Origin: Ehretia macrophylla
Lineage: Eukaryota; Streptophyta; Magnoliopsida; Boraginales; Ehretiaceae
DNA length: 64,000 nucleotides
Direction of reading: 5' to 3'
Assembly: GCA_037974665.1 (NCBI GenBank)
Contig: CM075767.1
Span: 89,740,644 to 89,804,643, forward strand
Part shown: positions 24,001 to 36,958 of the stretch, one piece after another
Position numbering within the stretch: the first letter of the stretch is position 1
How the letters are laid out: each line of letters starts with the position of its first letter
The notes under the pieces: generated by a model
Told to the model about the DNA's origin: nothing
Seen by the model: only the letters and a program-made list of their open reading frames with translations
Database searches by the model: none
Translations under genes and position numbers: made by a program

Positions 24001-24558
24001 CATTTTCAATTTTTTTTTCCTCCGGTTAGGGTTGCCAAGATACTTCATCCACCACATTTCTATTATCGAATCCCACGGCACCTTGGGCAAGACAACTTCG
24101 CTTCACGTAGTGGTTGGGCCCGCAAACCGTCGGCGTAGGGCTTGTGACCAGGTCTCCGACACTCATGTGCCCATAACTTTTGATCTGTAAGGAGTTATGC
24201 GGCGCACAACATACAGTTTGAAAGAACTTCGAGAGCTCTACGGCGAGGCAGCCAGCTTGCTAGCTCTACCATTTTTGGAGCCCAAAATCGAACGTTTTCA
24301 TCAGTTTCGGGCCACTTTTCTTTTTTAGCTCTCTTTTTTCATCCTAGATCATACGTCGTGAGCTGTTAAAAGGACAACAACCTTACTCGCGGGACATTAG
24401 AGGGCCCTACAATGCATCGATATCTCGACTTGCGTGGATGCTGGGTCGTTGAAGCGGATGGGTTATTGTTAAGCCCATTGGGCCTTCCGAATGGGCCATC
24501 TCTCTAGACTGGGACTGTGAACCATTAACACATAAAGGAATTGTGCCCCCAACATTAC

Positions 24559-24677
24559 GGGAGCAATCATACTAGCACTAATGCACCGGATCCCATCAGA
24601 ACACCGAAGTTAAGAGTGCTTGGGCGAGAGTAGTACTAGGATGGGTGACCCCCTGGCAAGTCGTTGTGTTGCACCAC
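24559..24677 (+). rRNA. 5S rRNA: 5S rRNA gene, copy 33
   Basis: Changes are T4A, G7A, C15T, T45A, C57A, G99C, C105G, C107T and C118A. Both ends of helix I are affected. Confidence 0.9.
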
Positions 24678-25234
24678 CATTTTCAATTTTTTTTCCTACG
24701 GTTAGGGTTGCCAAGATACTTTATCCACCACATTTCTATTATCGAATACCACGGCACCTTGGGCAAGACAACTTCGCTTCACGAGGAGACTGGGCCAGAA
24801 AACCGAGGGCGTAGGGCTTGTGACCAGGTCTTCGTCGCTCCGGTGCCCATAACTTTTTATCCGTAAGGAGTTACATAGCGCACAACATACCGTTGAAAGC
24901 TCTTCGAAAGCTCTACGACAAGGGCAGCTAGCTTGCTTGCTATGCCCTTTTTGGAGTCCAAAATCAAACGTTTTCATCAGTTTCGGTCCACTTTTCTAAT
25001 TTAGCTCTATTTTTCTATCCCAGATCGTACATCGTGAGCTGTTAAAAGGATGACAACCTTACTCGCTGGACATTAGAGGGCCCTACAACGGGTCGATATC
25101 ATGTCTTGCGAGGATGCTGCATTGTTGAAGCGGATGGGATGTTGTTAAGCCCTTTGATCCATCTGAATGGGCCATCTCTCTAGGCTGGGACTGTGAACCG
25201 TTAACACAAAAAGGAATTGTGTCCTCAACATGAT

Positions 25235-25353
25235 GGGTGTGATCATACCAGCACTAATGCACTGGATCCCTTAAGAACTCCGAAGTTAAGCATGCTTGGG
25301 CGAGAGTAGTACTAGGATGGGTGACCCCCTGGGAAGTCCTCGTGTTGCACCCC
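25235..25353 (+). rRNA. 5S rRNA: 5S rRNA gene, copy 34
   Basis: Changes are C6T, C29T, A37T, C39A and G58A, with T at -1. The following spacer has lost about 52 bp, giving a 627-bp unit. Confidence 0.94.
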
Positions 25354-25861
25354 CCATTTCAATTTTTTTTTACCCTGGTAAGGGTTGCCAAGACAACTTC
25401 TCTTCACGTGGAGGCTGGGCCCGCAAACCGAGGGCATAGGGCTTGTGACCATGTCTCCGTTGCTCCGGTGCCCATAAATTTTGATCCATAAGAAGTTACG
25501 CGGCGTACAGCATACAGTTGGAACGATCTCCGAGAGCTCTACTGTGGTGGCAGCCAGCTTGATCGTTGTGCCCTTTTTTGGAGCCCAAAATTGAACGTTT
25601 TCATTAGTTTCGGTCCACTTTTCTTTTTTAGCTCTTTTTTTCAGTCCCGGATCGTACGTCGTGAGCTGTTAAAAGGACCACAACCTTACTCGCAAGAAAT
25701 TATAGGGCCCTACAACACGTCGATATCTCGTCTTGCGAGGATGCTGGGTTGTTGAAGCGGATGGGTTGTCGTTAAGCGCATTGGGCCTTCTGAATGGGCC
25801 ATCTCTCTAGGCAGCGATTGTGAACCGTTAACACATAAAGGAATTGTGCCATCAACATGAC

Positions 25862-25979
25862 GGGTGCGATCATACCAGCACTAATGCACCGGATCCCATC
25901 AGAACTCTAAAGTTAAGCGTGCTTGGGCAAGAGTATAGCAGGATGGGTGACCCCCTGGAAATTCCTCGTGTTGCACCCC
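25862..25979 (+). rRNA. 5S rRNA: 5S rRNA gene, copy 35, 118 nt
   Basis: One base is missing in the 75-79 stretch, where the sequence reads GAGTATAGCAGG. Other changes are C47T, G48A, G68A, G99A and G102T. The altered stretch abuts the C box, so a pseudogene is likely. Confidence 0.87.
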
Positions 25980-26538
25980 CTTTTTCAATTTTTTTTTCCT
26001 CCGGTTAGGGTTGCCAAGATACTTTATCTACCACATTTCTATTATCGAATCCCACTGCACCTTGGGCAAGACAACTTCGCTTCACGTGGAGGCTGGGCCT
26101 GCAAACCGAGGTTGTTGGGCTTGTGTCGAGGTCTCCGTCACTCCGGTGCCCATAACTTTTGATCCGTAAGGAGTTAAGCGGCACACAGCATACCGTTAGA
26201 AAGCTCTTCGAGAGCTCTACGACAGGGGCAGCTAGCTCGTTCACTATGCCCATTTTGGATCCCAAAATCGAACGTTTTCATTAGTTTCGGGCCACTTTTC
26301 TTGTTTTGCTCTGTTTTTCCGTCCCGTATCGTACATCGTGAGCTGTTAAAAGTATGACAACCTTACTCACGGGACATTAGAGGGCCCTACAACCCGTCGA
26401 TATCTCATCTTGCGAGGATGCTGGGTTGTTGAAGTGGATGGGTTGTTGTTAAGCGCATTGGGCCTTCTGAATGGGCCATCTCTCTAGGCTTGGACTGTGA
26501 ACCATTAACACATAAAGGAATTGTGCCCTCAACATGAC

Positions 26539-26657
26539 GGGTGCGATCATACCAGCACTAATGCACCGGATACCATTAGAACTCCGAAGTTAAGCGTGCT
26601 TGGGTGAGAGTAGTACTATGATGGGCGACCCCCTGGGAAGTCCTCTTGTTGCACCCC
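26539..26657 (+). rRNA. 5S rRNA: 5S rRNA gene, copy 36
   Basis: Changes are C34A, C39T, C67T, G81T, T88C and G108T. Two lie in the C box. Confidence 0.93.
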
Positions 26658-27216
26658 CCTTTTCAATTTTTTTTTCTCCGGTTATGGTTGCCAAGATACT
26701 TTATCCACCACATTTCTATTATCGAATCTCACGGTACCTTGGCCAAGACAACTTCGCTTCACGTGGAGGCTGGGCCAGCAAACCGATCGCGTAGGGCTTG
26801 TGACCAGGTCTCCTTCGCTCCGGTGCCCATAACTTTTGATCCGTAAAGAGTTACGCGGCGCACAACATACTGTTGCAAAGCTCTTCGAGAGCTCTGCTAC
26901 AAGTATAGTCAGCTTGCTCACCGTGCCCTTTTTTGGAGCCCCAAATCGAACGTTTTCATCAGTTTTGGGCCACTTTTCTATTTTAGCTCTCTTTTTCCGT
27001 CCCGGATCGTACGTTGTGAGCTGTTAAAAGGACGACAAACTTACTCGCGGGAAACTAGAGGGCCCTACAACGCGTTGATATCTTGTTTTGCGAGGATGCT
27101 GGGTTGTTGAAGCGGATGGGTTGTCGTTAAGCCCATTGGGCCTTCTGAATAGGCCATCTCTCTAGGCTGGGACTCTAAACTGTTAACACATAAAGGAATT
27201 GTGCCATCAACATGAC

Positions 27217-27335
27217 GGGTGTGATCATACTAGCACTAAAGCACTGGATCCGATCAGAACTCTGAAGTTAAGCGTGCTTGGGCGAGAGTAGTACTAGGAT
27301 GGGTGACCCCCTGGGAAGTCCTCGTGTTGCACCCC
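27217..27335 (+). rRNA. 5S rRNA: 5S rRNA gene, copy 37
   Basis: Changes are C6T, C15T, T24A, C29T, C36G and C47T, all in the 5' half; the internal promoter is unchanged. Confidence 0.93.
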
Positions 27336-27894
27336 CTTTTTCAATTTTTTTTCCTCCGGTTTGGGTTGCCAAGATACATTATCTACCACATTTCTATTAT
27401 CGAATCCCACTGCACCTTGGGCAAGACAACTTCGCTTCACAATGAGGCTGGGCCCGCAAACCGAGGTCGTAGGGCTTGTGCCCAGGTCTCCGTCGCTCCG
27501 GTGCCCATAACTTTTGCTCCGTAAGGAGGTACACTGCGTACACCATACCGTTGGAAAGTTCATCGAGAGCTCTACGGTGAGGGCTGCCAGCTTGTACGCT
27601 GTGCCCTTTTTGGAGCCCAAAATCAAACGATTTCATCAGTTTCGGGCCACTTTTTCTAATTTAGCTCTCTTTTTTCATCCCAGATCGTACGTCGTGAGGT
27701 GTTAAAAGGACGACAACCTTACTCGCGGGACATTAGAGGGCACTACAACGCGTCGATATCTCGTCTTGCGAGGGTGCAGGGTTGTTGAAGCAGATGGGTT
27801 GTCGTTAAGCCCATTGGGCCTTCTTAATAGACTATCTCTCTAGGCTGGGACTTTGAACCATTAACACATAAAGGAATTGTGCCCTCAACATGAC

Positions 27895-28013
27895 GGGTGC
27901 GATCATACCAGCACTAATGCACCGGATCCCATCAGAATTCCAAAGTTTAGCGTGCTTGGGCGAGTGTAGTAGTAGGATGGGTGACCCCCTGGGAAGTCCT
28001 CGTGTTGCACCCC
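27895..28013 (+). rRNA. 5S rRNA: 5S rRNA gene, copy 38
   Basis: Changes are C44T, G48A, A54T, A71T and C78G. Confidence 0.94.
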
Positions 28014-28573
28014 CATTTTCAATTTTTTTTACTCCGGTTAGGGTTGCCAAGATACTTTACCCACCACATTTCTATTATCGAATCCCACGGCACCTTGGGC
28101 AAGACAACTTCTCTTCACGTGGAGGCTGGGCCCGCAAACCGAGAGCGTGGGGCTTGTCACTAGGTCTCATTCGCTTTGGTGCCCATAACTTTTGATCCGT
28201 AAGGAGTTATGCAGCGCACAGCATACCTTTGGAAAGCTCTCCGAGAACTCTACGACGAGAGCAGCCAGCTTGCTCACTATGCCCTTTTCTGGGGCCCAAA
28301 ATTAAACGTTTTAATCAGTTTCGGGCCACTTTTCTGGGTTTCGCTATGTTTTTTCGTCCCGGATCGTACGTCGTGAGCTATTAAAAGGACAACAACCATA
28401 CACGCGGGAAATTAGAGGGCCCTACAACGCGTAGATATCTCGTCTTGCGAGGATGATGGGTTGTTGAAGTAGATGGGTTGTCGTTAAGCCCATTGGGCCT
28501 TCTGAATGGGCCATCTCTCTAGGCTGGGACTATGAACCGTTAACACATAAAGGAATTGTGCCATCAACATGAC

Positions 28574-28692
28574 GGGTGCGATCATACCAGCCCTAATCCA
28601 TCGGATCCCATCAGAACTACGACGTTAAGCGCGCTTGGGCGAGAGTAGTACTATGATGGGTGCCCCCCTGGGAAGTCCTCGTGTTGCACCCC
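28574..28692 (+). rRNA. 5S rRNA: 5S rRNA gene, copy 39
   Basis: Changes are A19C, G25C, C28T, C46A, A50C, T59C, G81T and A90C. The A box and C box each carry two changes. Confidence 0.91.
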
Positions 28693-29251
28693 CCTTTTAA
28701 ATTTTTTTTGCTCCGGTTTGGGTTGCCAAGATACTTTATGCATCACATTTCTATTATCAAATCCCACGGCACCTTGGGCAAGACAACTTCGCTTCACGTG
28801 GAGGCTGGGACAGCAAACCGAGGGCGTAGGGCTTGGGACCATGTCTCCGTCGCTCCGGTGCCCATAACTTTGGATCCGTAAGGCGTTACGCGGCGCAGAG
28901 CATACCGTTGGAAAGCTCTCCGAGAGCTCTACAACAGGGGCAGCCAGTTTGCTCACTTTGCATTTTTTGGAGCTCAAAATCGAATGTTTTCATCAGTTTC
29001 GGGCCACTTTTCTTATTTTAGCTCTGTTTTTCCGTCCCGGATCGTACATCGTGAGCTGTTAAAATGACGACAACCTTACTCTCGGGAAATTATAGGGCCC
29101 TACAATGCGTCGATATCTCGTCTTGCAAGGATGCTGGGTTGTTGAAGCGGATGGGTTGTCGTTAAGCCCATTGGGCCTTCTGAATGGGCCATCTTTCTAG
29201 GCTAGGACTGTGAACCGTTAACACATAAAGGAATTGTGCCCTCAACATGAC

Positions 29252-29370
29252 GGGTGCGATCATACCAGCACTAATGCACCGGATCCCATCAGAACTCCGA
29301 AGTTAAGCGTTCTTGGGCGAGAGTAGTACTAGGATGGGTGACCCCCTTAGAAGTCCTTGTGTTGCACACC
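29252..29370 (+). rRNA. 5S rRNA: 5S rRNA gene, copy 40
   Basis: Changes are G60T, G97T, G98A, C107T and C117A. Confidence 0.94.
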
Positions 29371-29928
29371 CCTTTTCAATTTTTTTTCCTCCGGTTAGGG
29401 TTGCCAAGATACTTTATCCACCACATTTCTATTATCGAATCCCACGGCACCTTGGGCAAGATAACTTCGCTTCACGTGGAGGCTGGGCCCGCAAACCGAG
29501 GGCATAGGGTTTGTGACCAGCTCTCCCTCCTTCCGGTGCCCATAACTTTTGACCCATAAGGAGTTACGTGGCACACAGCATACCGTTGGAAAGCTCTTTG
29601 AGAGCTCTACAATGGTGGTAGCTAGCTTGCTCGTTGTGCCCTTTTTGGAGCCCAAAATCGAACGTTTTCATCAGTTTTCGGCCACTTTTCATTTTTGGCC
29701 TTGTTTTTTCGCCCCGGATAGTACGTCGTGAGCTGTTAAAAGGACAACAACCTTACTCGCGTGACATTAGAGGACCCTACAACGCGTCAATATCTCGTCT
29801 TGCGAGGATGCTGGGTTGTTGAAGCGGATGGGTTGTCGTTAAGCCCATTGGGCCTTCTTAATGGGCCATATTTCTAGGCTGGGACTGTGAACCGTTAACA
29901 CATAAAGGAATTGTGCCCTCAACATGAC

Positions 29929-30047
29929 GGGTGCAATCATACCTGCACTAATGCACCAGATCCCATCAGAACTCCGAAGTTAAGCGTGCTTGGGCAAGAG
30001 TAGTACTACAATGGGTGACCCCGTGGGAAGTCCTCGTGTTACACCCC
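29929..30047 (+). rRNA. 5S rRNA: 5S rRNA gene, copy 41
   Basis: Changes are G7A, A16T, G30A, G68A, G81C, G82A, C95G and G113A. Its spacer is split by the LTR at 30315; without the insertion the unit would be 676 bp. Confidence 0.91.
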
Positions 30048-30314
30048 ATTTTAAATTTTTTTTCCTCCGGTTAGGGTTGCCAAGATACTTTATCCACCAC
30101 ATTTCTATTATCCAATCTCTCTGCACCTTGGGCAAGACAACTTCGCTTCACGTGGAGGCTGGGCCAGCATACCGAGGGCGTAGGGCTTGTGACCAGGTCT
30201 CCGTCGATCCGGTGCCCATAACTTTTTATCCGCAAGGAGTTACGCAGCGCACAGCATAACATTGGAAAGCACTTCAAATGCTCTACGACGGGGGCAGCTT
30301 GCTTGCTTGCGGTG

Positions 30315-33300
30315 TGTCCCGCCCCAACCTGGCCTATAAAGGTTAGACTAGGGTGTGATCTAAACATTCAAGTCCTTTCACATTCTTAATCATTCTAGGA
30401 GGTTTAACACTTAACGTTTTATTCTAGACTTCAAATTTTTTTCGAAAATCCGGCAGCATAACGGCTGTAATTGGGCTCTTTGTTTTGACCTAAATTTTCT
30501 AACAGCCTCAAAATTTACCATCTCAAATTCAATTCCAACTAAGTTTACTATTATTCCATCAATTGAATTGCCTATTGGTTAATTTGACGTCCCATTTGAT
30601 TTATAACCTAGCATGATACTATGTCTCGTTTGTCCATTTATCCTCTTTTCAAAATATACCTGTTGATCTTAGCTTATTAGCGAGTACCAATTGAGATTGG
30701 ATAAGTTCATTTACCTATTCCTTAACTAAGCATCATAACCTGTGATAGATACTAGCGATAGTAAAAGCAACACGATCATAGTAGTGTCATGTCTAGTATC
30801 AGACTACTTAATATAAGTACAAACCAAAATTAGACCCCAAATTACAACGGGGGTCTTTTACATCACAAGCAACAAATAACATAAGGGAAATAGTCTTCAA
30901 GCAGCAAAAGGTACACAAGTAGTCACGTTGAAGCAAAACAACAATAACAGGAAATCACTCCAAGGGTTCATCATTAGGTACATTATCCTCGGGTTCCTAT
31001 AGCTATTCTTCTTCACCTTAGATGATAAAAGAGGGTGAGTCCTTATGAACTCAGCGAGGGGGAACGAGAAATAAGTTTTGAACTCATTTTTCCGGTTCAA
31101 TTTATGAAAATCCCTTTTTAAAACATGTCACATATTACAAATAATATGGTAAGCAATTATAAGAAACAAATCGAGAAACATATACAATTACCAATCATTT
31201 CAAGGATACGGTGAGCATTTGCTCTCAATTTTAATTTCAAATCAATTGTTGCGGCCGACTTCAATAATCCACTTATCACTCCCAATTGGGTGTACTCCGG
31301 ATGTACCCCGAAACCTACGACCCAACTCTCCAAGGGTGAATACCAAGCGAGAGAGGGAATTGGATCATGGTAGTCACGGTAGCACCGGCAAGCCTGATGC
31401 CGCTCGGCGGATGTGAAACGCTACCATGCCACACGAAAGGTTGCAACCTTGTATGTAATGCACATTTATAACATTTAACATATCACATTAGGAGGACAAC
31501 AAAGTAGGTTGCCTCCGAACAGTTATAAGATCGCACGTTGTCAAGTAGTCAAATAAGGCACGATAAGACAAGTAATTTCACTTGAAATGCATATCGAGCC
31601 ATATGAACATCAAACGGGAAGCCATGTAACACATGTAAAACAGGACATATAACTCATTAAGAAGCTCATATAATCAAGTGATACGAATTATTCAACATGC
31701 AACAACATTTACGTGGGTTCGGTAGCAAGAAAAGCTTATTTGACAACATGCAATGGTCAAAACCATAATTGAAGTTATAAGACATTTACGGGCAGCCCAC
31801 GCAACGTACAGTTTCCACACAATATCCAATGATTAACACTTAGTAAGACTACTTAGCCATTAGGGTTTCCATTTCATGCATAATCGTGTGTTCAAACCCT
31901 AAGTCAACTCAACATCATTCCCAAGTCATACATCATTCAATTCAAACATCCTCAAGTACTCAAAACAGTCCACGCAATATTCCAACATCACAATTCCAAG
32001 CAATTAGTACCACAAGAGAGGTTACAATAGTTTTCCATGCATATAGCTAAGTGAAACACTCACTGCAATAGGATGTTTTCTCACAATCAATCAGGTAAGC
32101 AAACAATCTCCAAATTCAGTGAATAAGATTTCAAATTAAATCTTAAGGAGTTAAATAAACTCAGAAACAAACCTTGCATCAATTGGAGTTCAGAATCATT
32201 AGTTATAGCCGAAACAGTGAGGTAGCACAAAACTGTCCAGATTTGCACACTTTCCAGAAAATGACGTTTTTGAGGTCCTTAGAGTCAGTTTTAGCTTTGG
32301 TCTATTTCTGACAAAATTGTCCAGAACTGAAAAATATAGCATTACACCAATTTTCATACATTTTGGACAACATTTACGAGGTCAAATATGGTTCGTTCCA
32401 CAAGGTCAGTGCATCTGCCAAAACCTGATTCGTTTCTCCAGATTTCCAGATTTTGTCACATTTCAAAGATCTGCTATTTTGAGGACCTTAGAGTCAAAGT
32501 TAGCTTCGGCCTATTTCTGGAAAAAACTGTTCAAAACTGTCAAAACTAGCCACCTACCAATTTTCAAGAATTTTCAACATCATTGGCCTAGCTAAACTTA
32601 CCTCGAACAGACGGGTCAGAGAGCTGTCACATAAATTCGACTTCACCTAGCATCATTTTCAAGCCAAGATCTTGTCATGCATGGTTGTTTAAGCTCATGA
32701 CCGACCATATAACTCAAGTACAGAAGCAAATACACACATTTATGAGCATGCATGTGAAATTTTAAAGAGTTTTCAAAAGGTTTTAACCCTCACCTTAGCA
32801 ATCAACCACAAAATGCTCAAGACCCTTTGTTGAAGCTCAAATCTTCTCCTTTCCCTTGCTTAGCCGAGAACCTCACTAGTTTATCTCTATTTTTCCTAGC
32901 TTAATGATCAATCTCTTAGCACAAGCATGAGGTTAAACCATGAAGAAAAGAAATGGTTGTCAAGAAGCTTACCTAGGGCCGAAATGAAGCTTCAATGCAC
33001 ATGCAAGAGTGATTTTCGAACTCTAGCTTGTTTGCTTGAGTTGCTTGGATGATTTGCTTGCCTTGTTCGACTAAGGAATGATGAAGAGGAGCAAAGATGG
33101 TGAAAGTTCAGCCAAGGACCAAACTGGAGAGAGGAAATGAGAGTGAGAGAGAAATGTGAGAGAAAGAAATGAAGGAAATGAAGATAAAACAAAAGCTTTG
33201 CAAGTTGAGGAGCATGCTCGGCCTTGATGCTTTCAAATTCAGCTTTTTTCTTCAAAATGCTTTAAATTTTGAAATGTCTATCATGGAAAGGTGTTATGGC

Positions 33301-33833
33301 CGAGAATGGTGAGGAGATTGAGTGAGATTTGAGCAATTTTTTAATGCTTTGAGTCATAATTTGTCTTAGCATGCAATAGAATAAAAATTTGCTCAAACCT
33401 TGTGCAAAACCATGGTATGGTCGGCTATGACATGTGCAAAATTATGAATTCTTGTCATCTTTTGGGTGTTAATTGTTGTGTGTTGAAAATGCAAAAAGAA
33501 CAAAGAATAAAGAATAAGGAATGTCTAGTGTTTGGTGCATTTTTTGTCTTCTAGTGAATGGAATTTGGATTATTATATTGATAGTGGACTTTGTAGGATT
33601 GTTTAATAGTCTAGTGCTTCGTAAAAGATACTTTCTTGATTAGTGTGAAGGCACACAAATCTAGGTTTAGGGAACGCACTATGAGGTAGGACACGAACTA
33701 CGAGACAAATGCACATTTTTCAAGTAAATGCACGCAACCCTAAATGAATGCACGTAATTCAATGCATGGCACATAAAATGAACTCATTTCTTAAACCTAG
33801 GTCATGGCATGCAAATTGGGGTCGGGCCTCACA
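30315..33833 (-). mobile_element. LTR-retrotransposon fossil, probable solo LTR (Ty3/gypsy-like)
   Basis: A 3519-bp insertion splits the spacer after copy 41. Read on the minus strand it begins TGTGAGGCCCGACCCC and ends GGGGCGGGACA. The flanks CGGTG (30310-30314) and CTGTG (33834-33838) are a 5-bp target duplication with one mismatch. No second LTR or coding domain is visible. Minus-strand blocks resembling parts of the element at 3647-6211 lie near 32790 (CTAAGGTGAGGGTT), 31350 (TTCCCTCTCTCGCTTGG) and 31050 (CGCTGAGTTC), which set the orientation and kinship. The diverged target duplication suggests it is older than the other insertion, but that is weak evidence. Confidence 0.78.
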
Positions 33834-34128
33834 CTGTGCCCTTTTTGGAGCCCAAAATTGACCGTTTTCATCAGTTTCGAGCCACTTTTCTAATTTAGCT
33901 CTGTTTTTCCGTCCCAGATCGTACGTCGTGAGCTGTTAAAAGGACGACAACCCAACTCGATGGACATTATAGGGCCCTACAACGCGTCGATATCACGTCT
34001 TGCGAGGATGCCGCAATATTGAAGCAGATGGGTTGTTGTTAAGCCCATTGGGCCTTCTGAATGGGCCATCTCTCTAGGCTGAGACTTTGAACCGTTAACA
34101 CATAAAGGAATTGTCCCCTCAACATGAT

Positions 34129-34247
34129 GTGTCCGATCATACCAGTACTAATGCACCAGATCCTATCAGAACTCCGAAGTTAAGCGTGCTTGGGCGAGAG
34201 TAGTACTAGGATGGGTGACCCCCTGGGAAGTCCCCGTATTGCACCCC
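34129..34247 (+). rRNA. 5S rRNA: 5S rRNA gene, copy 42
   Basis: First gene after the second LTR. Changes are G2T, G5C, C18T, G30A, C36T, T106C and G110A, with T at -1. Helix I is weakened at positions 2 and 5. Confidence 0.92.
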
Positions 34248-34805
34248 CCTTTTCAATTTTTTTTCCTCCGGTTAGGGTTGCCAAGATACTTTATCCACCA
34301 CATTTCTATTATCGAATCCCACGGCACCTTGGGCAAGATAACTTCGCTTCACGTGGAGGCTGGGCCCGCAAACCGAGGGCATAGGGCTTGTGACCAGCTC
34401 TCTGTCCTTCCGATGCCTATAACTTTTGATCCGTAAGGAGTTACGCGACTCACAGCAAACTGTTGGAAAGCTCTCCGAGAGCTCTACGACAGTGGCAGCT
34501 AGCTTGCTCGTTGTGCCACTTTTGGAGCCCAAAATCGAACGTTTTCATCAGTTTCGGGCCACTTTTCTTTTTTAGCTTTGTTTTTCCGTCCCGGATAGTA
34601 CGTCGTGAGCTATTAAAAGGACGACAACCTTACTCGTTGGACATTAGAGGACCCTACAACGCGTCGATATCTCATCTCACGAGGATGCTGGGTTGTTGAA
34701 GCGGATGGGTTGTCGTTAAGCCCATTGGGCCTTCTGAATGGGCCATCTCTCTAGGCTGGGACTGTGAACCATTAACACAAAAAGGAATTGTGCCCTCAAC
34801 ATGAC

Positions 34806-34924
34806 GGGTGCGATCATACCAGCACTAATGCACCAGATCCCATCAGAACTCCGAAGTTAAGCGTGCTTGGGCAAGAGTAGTACTATGATGGGTGACCCCC
34901 TGGGAAGTCCTCGTGTTGCACCCC
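34806..34924 (+). rRNA. 5S rRNA: 5S rRNA gene, copy 43, near consensus
   Basis: Only G30A, G68A and G81T differ, so this is among the best preserved copies. Confidence 0.96.
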
Positions 34925-35483
34925 CATTTTAAATTTTTTTTCCTCCGGTTAGGGTTGCCAAGATACTTTATCCACCACATTTCTATTATCGAATCCCACG
35001 GCACCATGGGCAAGACAACTTCGCTTCATGTGGAGGCTGGGCCCGCAAACCGAGGGCGTAGGGCTTGTGACCAGGTCTCCGTCGCTTTGGTGCCCATAAA
35101 TTTTGATCCGTATGGAATTACGCAGTGCACAGCATACCGTTGGAAAGCTCTTCGAAAGCTCTACAACGGGGGCAGCTTGCTTGCTCGATGTGCCCTTTTT
35201 TGTGCCCAAAATTGAACGTCTTCATCAGTTTCAGGCCACTTTTTTGATTTTTGCTCTGTTTTTCCGTCCTGGATCGTACGTCGTGAGCTGTTAAAAGGAC
35301 GACAACCTTTCTCGCGGGAAATTAGAGTGCCCTACAACGCGTCGATATCACGTCTTGCAAGGATGATGCGTTGTTGAAGAGGATGGGTTGTCGTTAAGCC
35401 CATTGTGCCTTCTGAATGGGCCATCTCTCTAGGCTGGGATTGTGAACCATTAACACATAAAGGAATTGTCTCCTCAACATGAC

Positions 35484-35602
35484 GGGTGCGATCATACATG
35501 CACTAATGCACCGGATCCCATCAGAACTCCTAAGTTAAGCGGGCTTGGGCGAGAGTATTACTAAGATAGGTGACCCCCTAGGAAGTCCTCGTGTTGCAAC
35601 CC
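35484..35602 (+). rRNA. 5S rRNA: 5S rRNA gene, copy 44
   Basis: Changes are C15A, A16T, G48T, T59G, G75T, G81A, G85A, G97A and C116A. The C box carries three. Confidence 0.9.
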
Positions 35603-36161
35603 CCTTTTCAATTTTTTTTTCCTTCGGTTAGGGTTGCCAAGATACTTTATCCACCACAATTCTATTATAGAATCCCACAGCACCTTGGGCAAGACAACTT
35701 CGCTTCACTTAGAGGATGGGCCTGCAAACCGAGGGTGTAGGGCCTGTGACCAAGTCTCCGTCGCTCCGGTGCCCTTAACTTTTGATCCGTAAGGAGTTAC
35801 GCGGTGCATAGCATACCATTGGAAAGCTCTTCGAGTGCTCTAGGACGGGGGTAACTAGCTTGCTCGCTTTGCCCTTTTTGGAGGCCAAAATCAAACATTT
35901 TCATCAGTTTCAGGCCACTTTTCAAATTTTGCTGTATTTTTTCGTCCCGTATCGTACGTCGTGAGCTGTTAAAAGGACGACAACCATACCCGCGGGACAT
36001 TGGAAGGCCCTACAATTCGTCGATATCTCGTCTTGCGAGGATGCTAAGTTGTTGAAGCGGATGGGTTGTCGTTAAGCCCATTGGGCCATCTGAATGGGCT
36101 ATCTCTCTAGGTTGGGACTGTGAACCTTTAACACATGAAGGAATTGTGCCATCAACAAGAC

Positions 36162-36280
36162 GGGTGCGATCATACCAGCACTAATGCACCGGATCCCACT
36201 AGAATTCTGAAGTTAAGCGTGCTTGGGCGAGAGTAGTACTAGGATGGGTGACCCCCTGAGAAGTCCTCGTGTTGCACCCC
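36162..36280 (+). rRNA. 5S rRNA: 5S rRNA gene, copy 45
   Basis: Changes are T38C, C39T, C44T, C47T and G98A. The internal promoter is intact. Confidence 0.94.
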
Positions 36281-36839
36281 CATTTTCAATTTTTTTTCCT
36301 CCGATTAGGGTTGCCAAGATACTTTATCCACCACATTTCTATTATCAAATCCCACGGCACCTTGGGCAAGACAACTTCGCTTCACGTGGAGGCTAGGCCA
36401 GCAAACCGAGGGCGTAGGGCTTGTGACCAGGTCTCCTTCGTTCCAGTGCCCATAACTTTTGATCTGTGAGGAGTTACGCGGCGTACAACACACCGTTGGA
36501 AAGCTCTCCGAGAGCTCTACAACGGGGGCAGCCAGCTTGCTCGTTATGCCCTTTTTTGGAGCCCAAAATTCAACATTTTCCTCAGTTTCGGGCTACTTTT
36601 CTTTTTTAGCTCTGTTTTTCCGTCTCGGATCATACGTCGTGAGCTGTTAAAAGGATGACAACCTTACTCGCTGGAAATTAGAATGCCCTACAACGCATCA
36701 ATATCTCGTTTTGCGAGGATGCTGGGTTGTTGAAGCGGATGGGTTGTCGTTAAGCCCATTGGGCCTTCTGAATGGGCCATGTCTCTAGGCTGGGACTTTG
36801 AACCGTTAACACATTAAGGAATTGTGCCCTCAACATGAT

Positions 36840-36958
36840 GAGTGCGATCATACCTGCACTAATGCAGCAGATCCTATCAGAACTCTGAATTTAAGTGTGC
36901 TAGGGCTAGAGTAGTACTAGGATGGTTGACCCCCTGGGAAGTCCTCGTGTTGCCCCCC
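36840..36958 (+). rRNA. 5S rRNA: 5S rRNA gene, copy 46, strongly diverged
   Basis: Twelve changes: G2A, A16T, C28G, G30A, C36T, C47T, G51T, C57T, T63A, G68T, G87T, A115C, plus T at -1. It shares A16T, G30A, C47T, G51T, G68T and G87T with copy 47. The gene runs into a 15-C tract (36953-36967). Confidence 0.86.

Larger units (their letters stand above)
6212..30314 (+). repeat. 5S rDNA tandem array, central segment (copies 6-41)
   Basis: Thirty-six 5S genes in one orientation. Unit length is 675-679 bp except for shorter units starting at 13742 (666), 16441 (670) and 25235 (627). Spacers have the same order of blocks as in the left segment and hold nothing else that I can recognise. The last unit is interrupted at 30314 by the second LTR insertion. 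Period-two and multi-unit variant sharing is visible between 6974 and 16440. Confidence 0.95.

Noticed and set aside
30315-33833. A non-coding RNA gene or protein gene in the second non-array stretch
   Set aside because: The TG...CA ends, the 5-bp flanking duplication and kinship with the first insertion explain it as an LTR. Small open frames are short and unrecognised.
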